NCBI GenBank assembly: GCA_027071965.1
Contig: JALSYJ010000254.1
Coordinates: 1-9,344 of the forward strand
Source: Robiginitomaculum sp.
GTDB lineage: Bacteria > Pseudomonadota > Alphaproteobacteria > Caulobacterales > Maricaulaceae
Length of the DNA: 9,344 nucleotides
Reading direction: 5' to 3'
The notes beneath the pieces are model-generated. The model worked only from the letters and a program-made list of their open reading frames with translations, was not told where the DNA came from and ran no database searches. Positions within the stretch are counted from its first letter, which is position 1. Every line of letters begins with the position of its first letter. A program made the position numbers and the translations under genes. Below are positions 1-5,983 of the stretch, piece after piece.

Positions 1-220
1 ACGCAACTGGCTGGCTGGCGAGGACTTTTCGCTGGCTGACATCAGTGCAGCCGCAGCACTTTCCTGTCTTGATTATTTTGGCGATGTTCCTTTTGAACAG
101 TTTGCCAGCGTTAAATCATGGTATGTGCGCATTAAGTCCAGACCAAGTTTTCGAGCATTACTTGCGGATCATTTTCCCGGGATTGCTCCGGCACCGGACT
201 ATGCCAATCTGGACTTTTAG
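1..220 (+). CDS. Glutathione S-transferase family protein, C-terminal part (5' end outside window)
   Basis: An open frame enters from the left edge (first whole codon at base 2) and ends at TAG 218-220, giving 73 residues. The segment contains WLAGEDFSLADISAAAALS, the helical C-terminal domain signature of GSTs (the FSLADI N-capping box), followed by a tail with SWYVRIKSRPSFRALLAD, typical of the last helix of alphaproteobacterial GST-like proteins, and it ends in YANLDF. The N-terminal thioredoxin-like domain that would bind glutathione lies outside the window, so catalytic residues cannot be judged. It stops two bases before the queG start, so the two genes are very likely co-transcribed. 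A GST-like gene next to queG is a familiar alphaproteobacterial arrangement, but a functional link to queuosine synthesis is not established. The substrate is unknown. Confidence 0.88.
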   Translation, partial: RNWLAGEDFSLADISAAAALSCLDYFGDVPFEQFASVKSWYVRIKSRPSFRALLADHFPGIAPAPDYANLDF

Positions 221-222
221 CC

Positions 223-1362
223 ATGGTGCAAGCCTGTTCAGAAAACCTGATTGCCAAATTACATGACATGGCGCTGGCTTTGGGTTTCACCAGACCCGCC
301 ATAACCAGCGCTTCAGAGCCATGGCAGGCCGGTCTTAGGCTTCATGAGTTCATCGCCAAAGGCTATCATGGTCAAATGGACTGGATGGCAAAACACGCCC
401 ATCGGCGCGAACATCCCAACCAGATGTGGTCTGAAGCCCAAACCGCCATTGTGCTTGGCTTTAATTATGGCCCCGATCATGATCCAATGCTGAACCTGCA
501 GCACCAAAGCCATGGCAATATTTCGGTTTATGCGCGCGCCCATGATTATCATGACATTATCAAAAAGAAGCTGAAAAAACTGGCAGAATTTGTCGGTAAG
601 GAAACCGGCAAGGCCGTCAAGGTGTTTGTGGATACTGCTCCCTTGATGGAAAAACCGCTGGCGGCCAAAGCTGGTCTTGGCTGGCAGGGAAAGCATACCA
701 ATCTGGTTTCCCGTGAATTTGGCTCATGGTTGTTTATCGGAGTAATTCTTGCCGAAGCCAAATTGGCAGCAGATCACCCGCAAAAGGATCTTTGTGGCTC
801 ATGCCGGGCCTGTCTTGATATTTGCCCGACAAATGCATTTATAGCGCCATATCAGCTTGAGGCCACGGCCTGCATCTCCTATTTGACCATAGAGCACAAG
901 GGACATATTCCGGCAGAATATCGCAAGTCCATGGGTAATAGGATTTATGGCTGCGATGACTGCCTTGCCATTTGTCCGTGGAATAAATACGCCAAATTAT
1001 CACATGAAACAAAATTACGTGCCAGGCCGGAATTAAGTCTGCCATTATTGGCAGACCTAGCCGCATTGGATGAGCTAGCCTTTCGTCAGGTGTTTACAGC
1101 ATCTCCAATTAAGCGAATTGGCCGGGATCGCTTTGTTCGCAATGTTATGATCGCCATTGGTAATTCAGGGAATGAAGCATTGATTAAAACGCTTGAACTT
1201 GCGCTTGTTGATGACTCTGCGCTGGTGCGGGCAATGGCAGTGTGGGCTTTGGGGCAACTTGCAAATCCAAAACAGTTTCAGCAAGCAAGAGATAATCTGC
1301 TGGCAAATGAAACAGATCCAAATGTTCGCATGGAGTGGCAAACCCATCCCTGCAATAGATAA
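223..1362 (+). CDS. queG: Epoxyqueuosine reductase QueG
   Basis: QueG reduces epoxyqueuosine to queuosine in the wobble base of tRNAs for Asp, Asn, His and Tyr, using a cobalamin cofactor and two [4Fe-4S] clusters in the cytoplasm. The 379-residue product has the usual family length. Visible motifs are VDTAPLMEKPLAAKAGLGWQ (D137 is the expected catalytic acid), KHTNL and a ferredoxin-like region, CGSCRACLDICPTNAF with C191, C194, C197 and C201, then C217, then GCDDCLAICPWN with C244, C247 and C251. That is the eight cysteines for two clusters. The C-terminus has a HEAT-like repeat (LVRAMAVWALGQLA) expected in the tRNA-binding domain. The ATG at 223 lies two bases after the GST stop and gives the expected N-terminus, so translation is probably coupled; no strong Shine-Dalgarno is seen. 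All key residues are present, so it should be active. Confidence 0.96.
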   Translation: MVQACSENLIAKLHDMALALGFTRPAITSASEPWQAGLRLHEFIAKGYHGQMDWMAKHAHRREHPNQMWSEAQTAIVLGFNYGPDHDPMLNLQHQSHGNISVYARAHDYHDIIKKKLKKLAEFVGKETGKAVKVFVDTAPLMEKPLAAKAGLGWQGKHTNLVSREFGSWLFIGVILAEAKLAADHPQKDLCGSCRACLDICPTNAFIAPYQLEATACISYLTIEHKGHIPAEYRKSMGNRIYGCDDCLAICPWNKYAKLSHETKLRARPELSLPLLADLAALDELAFRQVFTASPIKRIGRDRFVRNVMIAIGNSGNEALIKTLELALVDDSALVRAMAVWALGQLANPKQFQQARDNLLANETDPNVRMEWQTHPCNR

Positions 1363-1590
1363 GTTTGGGCCATAAATGTTCCGCTGGCTCAAGAAACTGG
1401 TGCTGTCACACATCGACCTGACTGCCCTGTTAAAAGAGCTTGTCACTTTCCCCGCAGGATAAGGCAGGATAAACAGAAAACATGCCAGCATGAAATGATT
1501 TTTGCCAGCTTGCTTACACAAGCGTGAGAATGTAAAAACCTTTATATTTATGGGGTTTGAGAAAATATTTACCTGTCAAAGAGCGTATTT

Positions 1591-1611
1591 GTTGGGGGGT
1601 TCGCCCCCAAC
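1591..1611. repeat. GC-rich 8-bp hairpin, possible queG terminator
   Basis: GTTGGGGG (1591-1598) pairs perfectly with CCCCCAAC (1604-1611) around a five-base loop. The stem is strong, but no T-run follows on either strand, so intrinsic termination is not assured. It is the first strong fold downstream of queG, about 230 bases after the stop. It may be a transcript-end stabiliser or one copy of a dispersed palindromic repeat. Confidence 0.45.
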
Positions 1612-1670
1612 CCTTCAATTATAACAGGTCTGTGATATGCGGGCAGCTTTTGCACTTATCCCCGCAGTCC

Positions 1671-1832
1671 AAGGGTCAGCCAGTATAGAGAAGGGTCATT
1701 TAAGGGTCACTTTATTACCAACAAGTGCTTTTTGGGTATAATTACAGGGTGGCCCAAGTATCACTAAAGGGACAGCAAAAAATTGCACTAACCCTAATGG
1801 TGACCCTAATGGTGACCCTCGTCACTGACCCT
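1671..1832. repeat. Inverted array of AAGGGTCA / TGACCCT blocks
   Basis: AAGGGTCA occurs at 1671-1678, 1691-1698 and 1702-1709. The complementary TGACCCT occurs at 1801-1807, 1813-1819 and 1826-1832. Each arm carries three blocks in the same orientation, so the arms face each other across about 90 bases. The right arm includes a 12-bp tandem repeat, ACCCTAATGGTG, at 1791-1802 and 1803-1814 with a partial third copy. The best arm pairing is AGGGTCAC (1703-1710) with GTGACCCT (1800-1807 or 1812-1819). The spacing of blocks is similar but not identical between the arms. The function is unknown. Confidence 0.6.
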
Positions 1833-1842
1833 CACCCCAACC

Positions 1843-1873
1843 CGTCACTTGCGGCTTGATCCGTAAGTCCATC
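1843..1873. repeat. Degenerate CTTGATCC palindromic element (half copy)
   Basis: GTCA followed by TTGCGG-CTTGAT-CCGTAA and then GTCCAT fits the general layout of dispersed palindromic repeats seen in many alphaproteobacterial genomes (GTCA, stem, CTTGAT or CTTGAC loop, complementary stem, TCCA). The six-base stem pairs with one G-U. The expected complementary second half is not clear downstream. Recognition rests on the layout only, so the call is tentative. Confidence 0.35.
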
Positions 1874-1943
1874 CCTGCAGTGATAATGACATGAATGAGT
1901 GGATGACTGGTGGTAAGAGGGTCGGAATAGTTCTTCGCTGGAC

Positions 1944-1985
1944 GGGGTTTGGGCTTGCGTTCACTGGTTCATTTACCCAAACCCC
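1944..1985. repeat. Perfect 10-bp inverted repeat
   Basis: GGGGTTTGGG (1944-1953) is exactly complementary to CCCAAACCCC (1976-1985), with a 22-base spacer. No T-run follows. It lies between the convergent queG and TPR genes, so it could form part of a transcript end or be a protein-binding site. Confidence 0.5.
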
Positions 1986-2020
1986 CATGGAACAAGGGTT
2001 AAACATTTCTGACGCAAGGT

Positions 2021-2074
2021 AAAACCCGTCTCAAATCACGTTTGGGGTAATAGCTGTCAGCTTTTTTGGGTTTT
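2021..2074. terminator. Weak terminator-like fold at the 3' end of the TPR gene
   Basis: AAAACCC (2021-2027) is complementary to GGGTTTT (2068-2074), enclosing two small hairpins: CAAA/TTTG (2032-2044) and AGCT/AGCT (2052-2062). The second is followed on the plus strand by six T (2062-2067). On the minus strand the outer stem begins just past the TPR stop and ends in four T. Stems are short, so this is only a candidate for ending the converging transcripts. Confidence 0.25.
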
Positions 2075-2075
2075 G

Positions 2076-2726
2076 TTACTGACTTTGGCGATCAGTGAGG
2101 CGCATGGCCTCGCGCCACTGGCCGCGCACCAGCAAAACATCAACATTTTTTGGATCCAGTTTCCGGGCCCTGCGAATATCCCGACCGGCCTCATCAAGGC
2201 GCTTTAACTGGATTAAACTGGAGGCCCGTAACATCAAGGCCATAACATTGTCTGGCTTGGCCGATAACAATATGTCCAATACAGTTAAGGCGGCATCGGT
2301 TTGCCCCTCAGCGCCCAGAGCCCGCGCCCTTGCCAGTTGCAATTCTGTATTTCCCGGTTGCAGGTTCAATCCTGCATCAACTGCTTTTAAGGCCCTGCTA
2401 TTGTCTCCGAGTTGTAAAAAGGCTTCTGCGGCCTGTGTAAAAATTGCCACACGCAGATCATCGCTTTTAATGTCCGGGGCATATCCAAGGTTCTCCAGTC
2501 GCTCGGCGCCTCTTTGCAGATCGCCAAGCCCGAGTATGGCAGAAGCAGCGCAATGGCGTGCCGGTGCGCCGCCTTCTTCGGATTGCCAGGCAAGTGCTTC
2601 CTCATAGGCGGCCATAGGCTGTTGCTTCACTAAAGCCATACATTTTTCATAACGCTCAGCCTGAGCCAGAACGTTAGTTGGCGCCATCAAACACAACAAA
2701 ACCAGTACTCGTTGCAAGCGAAACAT
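2076..2726 (-). CDS. Exported TPR-repeat protein
   Basis: The 216-residue product begins with a basic N-terminus (MFRLQR), a hydrophobic stretch (VLVLLCLMAP) and a likely signal peptidase I site after VLA (residue 21), so it is probably periplasmic. The rest is helical and repetitive. Segments such as FLQLGDNSRALKAVDAGLNL, an ARALGAEGQTDAALTVLDIL unit and a SLIQLKRLDEAGRDIRRA unit, each followed by a P-x-N or similar turn (QPGNTE, KPDNVM, DPKNVD), match tetratricopeptide repeats at roughly residues 95-210. Two cysteines (29 and 58) could form a disulphide. TPR domains bind other proteins; the partner is not evident. The ATG at 2726 is preceded by AGGGGG at good spacing. The alpha/beta hydrolase gene upstream lies on the same strand with a 113-base gap, so the genes may or may not share a transcript. 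No more specific family was recognised. Confidence 0.8.
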   Translation of the reverse strand: MFRLQRVLVLLCLMAPTNVLAQAERYEKCMALVKQQPMAAYEEALAWQSEEGGAPARHCAASAILGLGDLQRGAERLENLGYAPDIKSDDLRVAIFTQAAEAFLQLGDNSRALKAVDAGLNLQPGNTELQLARARALGAEGQTDAALTVLDILLSAKPDNVMALMLRASSLIQLKRLDEAGRDIRRARKLDPKNVDVLLVRGQWREAMRLTDRQSQ

Positions 2727-2803
2727 TTTAATCCCCCTGACCTTGGATATTGATTGTTGCGCCGCCTTGAGTGCTTCGCAAGCAAAACTATCAAAAATGG
2801 TGA

Positions 2804-2833
2804 ATTAAAATTTACGCTCGTGTTTTATTGCAA
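2804..2833 (-). promoter_or_regulatory. Candidate promoter for the TPR gene
   Basis: On the minus strand TTGCAA (2833-2828) and TTTAAT (2809-2804) are separated by 18 bases, resembling a sigma-70 promoter. It lies in the 113-base gap upstream of the TPR gene, about 80 bases before its start. Matches are partial and the surrounding sequence is AT-rich, so chance cannot be excluded. Confidence 0.3.
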
Positions 2834-2839
2834 CTAGGA

Positions 2840-3592
2840 TCAGGGCTTCACCAGTTCTTCGAAAATTGTCTGCAAGCGGGCAAGATCATCAGGGGCAGAC
2901 AGGCTGTGATCACCGTTTTTGCTCAAGAAAAAAACCACGTCCTTGCTGTGCAGAACGTCAACCAGTTGCAATGAGTATTGCCATGGCACATCGCTATCTT
3001 TCCTGCCTTGTAAAATGCGTACCGGCCCGGAAAAAGCAATTTTTTCATCCAGTAACAGGTTTTTCCGGCCATCTTCGATCAGCTTTTTGGTAATGGGCAC
3101 CGGGCCATAGGGTGATGGTTGTTGCCAGACACCGGCTTGCATGATTTCCTGTTGTTGTTCTGCTGTCAGGTTTTTCCATAATAACTTTTCGGTAAAATCC
3201 GGTGCCGGCGCGATAAGGATCAAGGATTGCACACGCTGTGGCCGGGCCAGAGCCATTAACAGGGCCAGCCACCCTCCCATGGAAGATCCGGCCAGCACTA
3301 CCGGGCCACTGGTTAAATGATCCAGCACTTCCAGCCCATCATTGCGCCATTGTGAAATTGAGCCATCCTCAAACCGGCCAGAGGACAAGCCATGACCATA
3401 ATAATCAAACCTGATAAAATCATGGCCGTTATTCTTAGCCCATTCATGGGCGAAAACCGCTTTGGAGCCTTCCATATCTGAGCGAAACCCACCAAGCCAG
3501 ACAAGTGTTGGCCCGGCACCATTATTGCTTTGCACTTCGGAATAGCAAATTATTTCACCATTGGCAGTTTTGTGCTTTAGTCTGTTTTGCAC
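2840..3592 (-). CDS. Alpha/beta hydrolase (serine esterase or thioesterase-like)
   Basis: An alpha/beta-hydrolase fold protein. With the start chosen here (GTG at 3592, 250 residues) the nucleophile elbow GSSMGG gives Ser104, the acid is probably Asp199 in GRKDSDVP, and the base is His229 in NGDHSLS. LVWLGGFRSDMEGSKA supplies the oxyanion-hole region after the first strands, and RFDYYGHGLSSG is the typical loop after the next strand. The overall pattern resembles the ABHD10-like group of small cytoplasmic esterases or thioesterases; the substrate cannot be read from sequence. The frame can be extended to a TTG at 3637, but GTG 3592 is preceded by AGGAGA (3606-3601), while no comparable site serves the TTG. 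It is divergent from the GT4 gene with about 63 bases between starts, so the promoters overlap or are very close. Confidence 0.88.
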   Translation of the reverse strand: MQNRLKHKTANGEIICYSEVQSNNGAGPTLVWLGGFRSDMEGSKAVFAHEWAKNNGHDFIRFDYYGHGLSSGRFEDGSISQWRNDGLEVLDHLTSGPVVLAGSSMGGWLALLMALARPQRVQSLILIAPAPDFTEKLLWKNLTAEQQQEIMQAGVWQQPSPYGPVPITKKLIEDGRKNLLLDEKIAFSGPVRILQGRKDSDVPWQYSLQLVDVLHSKDVVFFLSKNGDHSLSAPDDLARLQTIFEELVKP

Positions 3593-3655
3593 CTTGTCAC
3601 TCTCCTGTTCGGTCAATTGAATTGCACGGGAAACCAATGAAGTCGAGAATCTGTT

Positions 3656-4798
3656 TTGCGAATTTTACAAATTATCCCGGAACTTTCTGCCGGCGGGGCG
3701 GAGCGCACCACATTGGACATCAGTGCCGCAGTAATTGCCGCAGGTGGCAGCTCTCACGTTATTGCCAAAGGCGGACGATTAGTTGAGCAATTATGTTCTG
3801 ATGGCGCGGAATTTACTTCACTTGCCGTACATTCAAAAAATCCGCTGATAATGCGTCGCAACCGAATTCAGATCACAAATACTGCCAAAGAATTTGGGGC
3901 TGATATTTTGCATGTTCGCTCCCGGGCCCCGGCCTGGAGTGTCCGCAAGGCGAGCAAGAAAACCGCAATTCCATATGTAACCACTTATCATGGAACCTAT
4001 AATTCCAGGTCGGCAGCCAAAACCTTTTACAATTCTATCATGGCGTCGGGTGATCTGGTTATTGCCAATTCCAAATTTATTGCCGAACATATTAAAAAAA
4101 TCCATGGCACTGATCCGGCCCGGATCAGGGTAATCCCGCGCGGACTGGATTTAGAAGCCCTGCATATTGCAAATATTCCGCAATCACGATTGCAGGCAAT
4201 GCGCAAAATCCTGTCATTGGAGGCAGAGCCAGCCATGCCGTTAATTGTAATGCCGGGGCGGCTGACCAGATGGAAAGGGCAATTGCCAATGATTCAGGCC
4301 ATGGCATTATTGCGCGACCAGCAAATTGACTGCAGGCTGTTTTTACCCGGAGATGCACAAGGGCGGCATTCTTATGTAGAAGAGCTTGAGCGCATGATTG
4401 CGCGCCTTGATCTGCGCGGGCGGGTTTTTATGCCCGGCCATGTAAGCGATATGCCAGCGCTTTACGCATTGGCACAATTGGTAATTTCAGCCAGCATAGA
4501 ACCAGAAGCATTTGGCCGGGTTGCCGTTGAAGGTCAGGCCGCAGGCAAGCCGGTAATAGCTACCGCACTTGGCGGCTCGCTGGAAACTGTTAAAGATGGA
4601 CAAACCGGGGCATTAGTGCCCCCCAATGATGCTCCGGCCATGGCAAAACAAATTGCACGGATTTTGTCCTTGTCTACCGATCAGCAAATATCAATGGGAA
4701 AAGCCGGACAGAGCTGGGTGGCCGGGCAATTTTCCAAAAAAACCATGTGCGCATCCACATTGGCGGTGTACGAGGAGTTGTTAAGCAGGCAGCATTAA
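3656..4798 (+). CDS. GT4-family glycosyltransferase (GT-B fold)
   Basis: Transfers a sugar from a nucleotide-sugar donor, most likely during LPS core or other surface glycan assembly on the cytoplasmic face of the membrane. The 380-residue protein has the GT-B layout. The N-terminal domain opens with RILQIIPELSAGGAERTTLD, the loop typical of this family. The C-terminal domain has GRLTRWKG (201-208) with the expected basic residues Arg202 and Lys207, and EPEAFGRVAVE with the E-x7-E pair Glu284 and Glu292 that contacts the donor. GKPVIATALGGSLETV follows as expected. The start is TTG 3656: a TGA lies in frame at 3638, no ATG or GTG comes between, and the TTG gives exactly the conserved N-terminus. 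The Shine-Dalgarno is weak. The GT9 gene follows after 77 bases. Donor and acceptor are unknown. Confidence 0.9.
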   Translation: MRILQIIPELSAGGAERTTLDISAAVIAAGGSSHVIAKGGRLVEQLCSDGAEFTSLAVHSKNPLIMRRNRIQITNTAKEFGADILHVRSRAPAWSVRKASKKTAIPYVTTYHGTYNSRSAAKTFYNSIMASGDLVIANSKFIAEHIKKIHGTDPARIRVIPRGLDLEALHIANIPQSRLQAMRKILSLEAEPAMPLIVMPGRLTRWKGQLPMIQAMALLRDQQIDCRLFLPGDAQGRHSYVEELERMIARLDLRGRVFMPGHVSDMPALYALAQLVISASIEPEAFGRVAVEGQAAGKPVIATALGGSLETVKDGQTGALVPPNDAPAMAKQIARILSLSTDQQISMGKAGQSWVAGQFSKKTMCASTLAVYEELLSRQH

Positions 4799-4875
4799 CC
4801 TATTCTGCAGGCTGGATGGGTATGAATGGCCGTATTTGGGGCCTGATATTTGCAAACCAGATTGAGGTGTAGGTT

Positions 4876-5823
4876 TTGAGTAAAAAGACACTGGTTGTAT
4901 GTTTCGGGCCGCTTGGCCGTCTGTTGAATGCGTTTTGTGCCAGCGCACGATTGCGTGCAGCCCTGCCCTCTGAGCATCTGGTTTTATTGACGGACCCGTC
5001 ACTGGTTGGACTGGCCAGCAGGTCGCCATGGTTTGACGATATTATTTCCGCAGACCTTAATGCGGCTGACACTAATTTTTCCCGGCTGGCAAAGGTCATA
5101 AAACAAAGCAAATATGACAGGATTATTGATCTTGATCGTAGCAAACAAACTGCCAGCCTGTTTGCAGCATTTGGGCTGTTCGCGCCCAAATTTGCCAGTA
5201 ATGCACCCCGGGCAAAATGGACATTTTCCGGGAAGCCCGATCATCCGATAGAAGAAGATGATCGTTTGCTGGATATGATGGGCATAGCAAAGATAGATGC
5301 TGATTTAAGTCTTGGCCCTGAGCTTGGCTGGTTGTTGCGCCATAGCGGTAAAACCCCTTCTTTGCAGCCCGGCTATTTTCGATTAGAAGGCGAATACATA
5401 TTGCTTAATCTGGGCCGTCCTGATCCGGAAAATGGCTGGCCGGCAGCAGCTTTTCAAACACTGGCCGGGTATATTTTAGGCATGGGCAAAATGTTGGCAA
5501 TAACCGGAACTATAGAGGCCAGAGAGATGGCCCGGCCCTTATTGCGTAATTATCCGCAAATTCGCGACCTGTGTGCCCGAGCCGATGCTTTTCAACTGGC
5601 TAATCTGGGGGCAAAGGCAAAGGGTGTTGTTGGCTTGCCTGATGGAATTTTGCATTTATGTGCCGTTGGCTCCCAGCGTTGCATTTCCTTGCATGGCAGT
5701 GCAGCCGATGCAAAGCGCAATGCTATTCGCGCTGCAGGGGCCATGACCTTGATAAGCGATCCCATAGAGGATCTTTCAGCCGATGATGTGGTAAAAGCCA
5801 TGAAAATGTTTGGTGCTCTTTAG
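4876..5823 (+). CDS. GT9 / heptosyltransferase-like protein with altered active site
   Basis: The 315-residue product follows the GT9 (ADP-heptose:LPS heptosyltransferase, WaaC/WaaF) plan: N-terminal strand and loop LVVCFGPLGRLLNAF, then LRAALPSEHLVLLT, SPWFDDII, YDRIIDLDRSKQTASLF, a second domain starting near YILLNLG, and a C-terminal GLPDGILHLCAVGSQRCISL block that corresponds to the usual G-D-T-G-x-x-H-L donor-site motif. Two key positions differ. The aspartate of the N-terminal G-D motif is Arg15, and the donor-site aspartate is Pro255 (Asp256 is shifted by one), while His260 remains. It may therefore use an unusual mechanism or substrate, or be inactive. The TTG start at 4876 has GAGG (4864-4867) at good spacing. 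Its position after the GT4 gene suggests a role in the same glycan pathway. Confidence 0.78.
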   Translation: MSKKTLVVCFGPLGRLLNAFCASARLRAALPSEHLVLLTDPSLVGLASRSPWFDDIISADLNAADTNFSRLAKVIKQSKYDRIIDLDRSKQTASLFAAFGLFAPKFASNAPRAKWTFSGKPDHPIEEDDRLLDMMGIAKIDADLSLGPELGWLLRHSGKTPSLQPGYFRLEGEYILLNLGRPDPENGWPAAAFQTLAGYILGMGKMLAITGTIEAREMARPLLRNYPQIRDLCARADAFQLANLGAKAKGVVGLPDGILHLCAVGSQRCISLHGSAADAKRNAIRAAGAMTLISDPIEDLSADDVVKAMKMFGAL

Positions 5824-5854
5824 CCACAAACATAAAATTGCATGCACTTGCTGC

Positions 5855-5883
5855 TTGATCCTTGGCTCAGCTTATCTCATAAA
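5855..5883 (+). promoter_or_regulatory. Candidate promoter of the infC leader
   Basis: TTGATC (5855-5860) and CATAAA (5878-5883) are separated by 17 bases, each matching four of six consensus bases. Transcription would begin near 5890, about 25 bases before the leader ORF. Position and spacing are good; the hexamers are only moderate. Confidence 0.35.
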
Positions 5884-5914
5884 GCCTTGGTCTGGCATTT
5901 TTTGGAGGGTTTTT

Positions 5915-5983
5915 ATGGTTTATACAATGGCTCTAACAATGATTGTCAGTCAGTTTTTTGACAATTACAGGAGAGCATTATAG
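5915..5983 (+). CDS. Putative 22-codon leader ORF upstream of infC
   Basis: ATG 5915 is preceded by GGAGGG (5904-5909), the best-looking Shine-Dalgarno in this area, with a six-base spacer from GGAGG plus one G. The reading frame encodes 22 residues beginning MVYTMALTMIV and ending FFDNYRRAL, stopping at TAG 5981-5983. The stop overlaps the infC start region: ATT 5977, ATA 5980 and the TAG share the bases ATTATAG, so ATA-G forms a four-base overlap like the usual ATGA. The infC Shine-Dalgarno AGGAG (5969-5973) is inside the ORF (codons for Tyr-Arg-Arg). The protein matches no family I recognise. A role as a leader peptide for coupling or attenuation of infC is inferred from position only; it could also be chance. 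Confidence 0.5.
   Translation: MVYTMALTMIVSQFFDNYRRAL
5940..5967 (+). promoter_or_regulatory. Hairpin adjoining the infC Shine-Dalgarno
   Basis: ATTGTCA (5942-5948) is perfectly complementary to TGACAAT (5959-5965). One G-U and one A-U pair (5941-5966, 5940-5967) extend the stem to nine base pairs around a ten-base loop. It ends two bases before AGGAG at 5969, and lies wholly within the 22-codon leader ORF, so ribosomes translating the leader would open it. A regulatory role is inferred. Confidence 0.45.

Larger units (their letters stand above)
1363..2075. other. Repeat-rich intergenic region without a convincing gene
   Basis: About 710 bases separate the queG stop from the stop of the minus-strand TPR gene. 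No frame here has family-like protein content; the only notable small frame is a 28-codon ORF at 1376-1462 without a clear ribosome binding site. The region instead holds several structured elements, listed separately: a GC-rich hairpin at 1591-1611, an array of AAGGGTCA and TGACCCT blocks at 1671-1832, a degenerate CTTGATCC hairpin near 1846-1873, a perfect 10-bp inverted repeat at 1944-1985, and weak terminator-like foldings at 2021-2074. The two flanking genes converge, so both transcripts must end here. An unrecognised small RNA, a regulatory or protein-binding site, or decayed mobile DNA are all possible. Confidence 0.6.

Noticed and set aside
1376..1462. 28-codon ORF just after queG (starts MFRWLKKLVL)
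   Set aside because: No clear Shine-Dalgarno, no recognised similarity and very short; it could be a remnant, but nothing supports it as a gene.
2095..2607. 170-codon plus-strand frame opposite the TPR gene
   Set aside because: It is the antisense of a gene with clear signal peptide and TPR content; its own protein is low-complexity Ser/Arg/Ala-rich and matches nothing.
3637..3786. ATG at 3637 as the start of the GT4 gene
   Set aside because: It is in another frame; the GT4 frame has a TGA at 3638 and only the TTG at 3656 gives the family N-terminus.
4816..4872. 18-codon ORF between the GT4 and GT9 genes as a second leader peptide
   Set aside because: Poor ribosome binding site, no structural feature linking it to the GT9 start and no overlap with that start.
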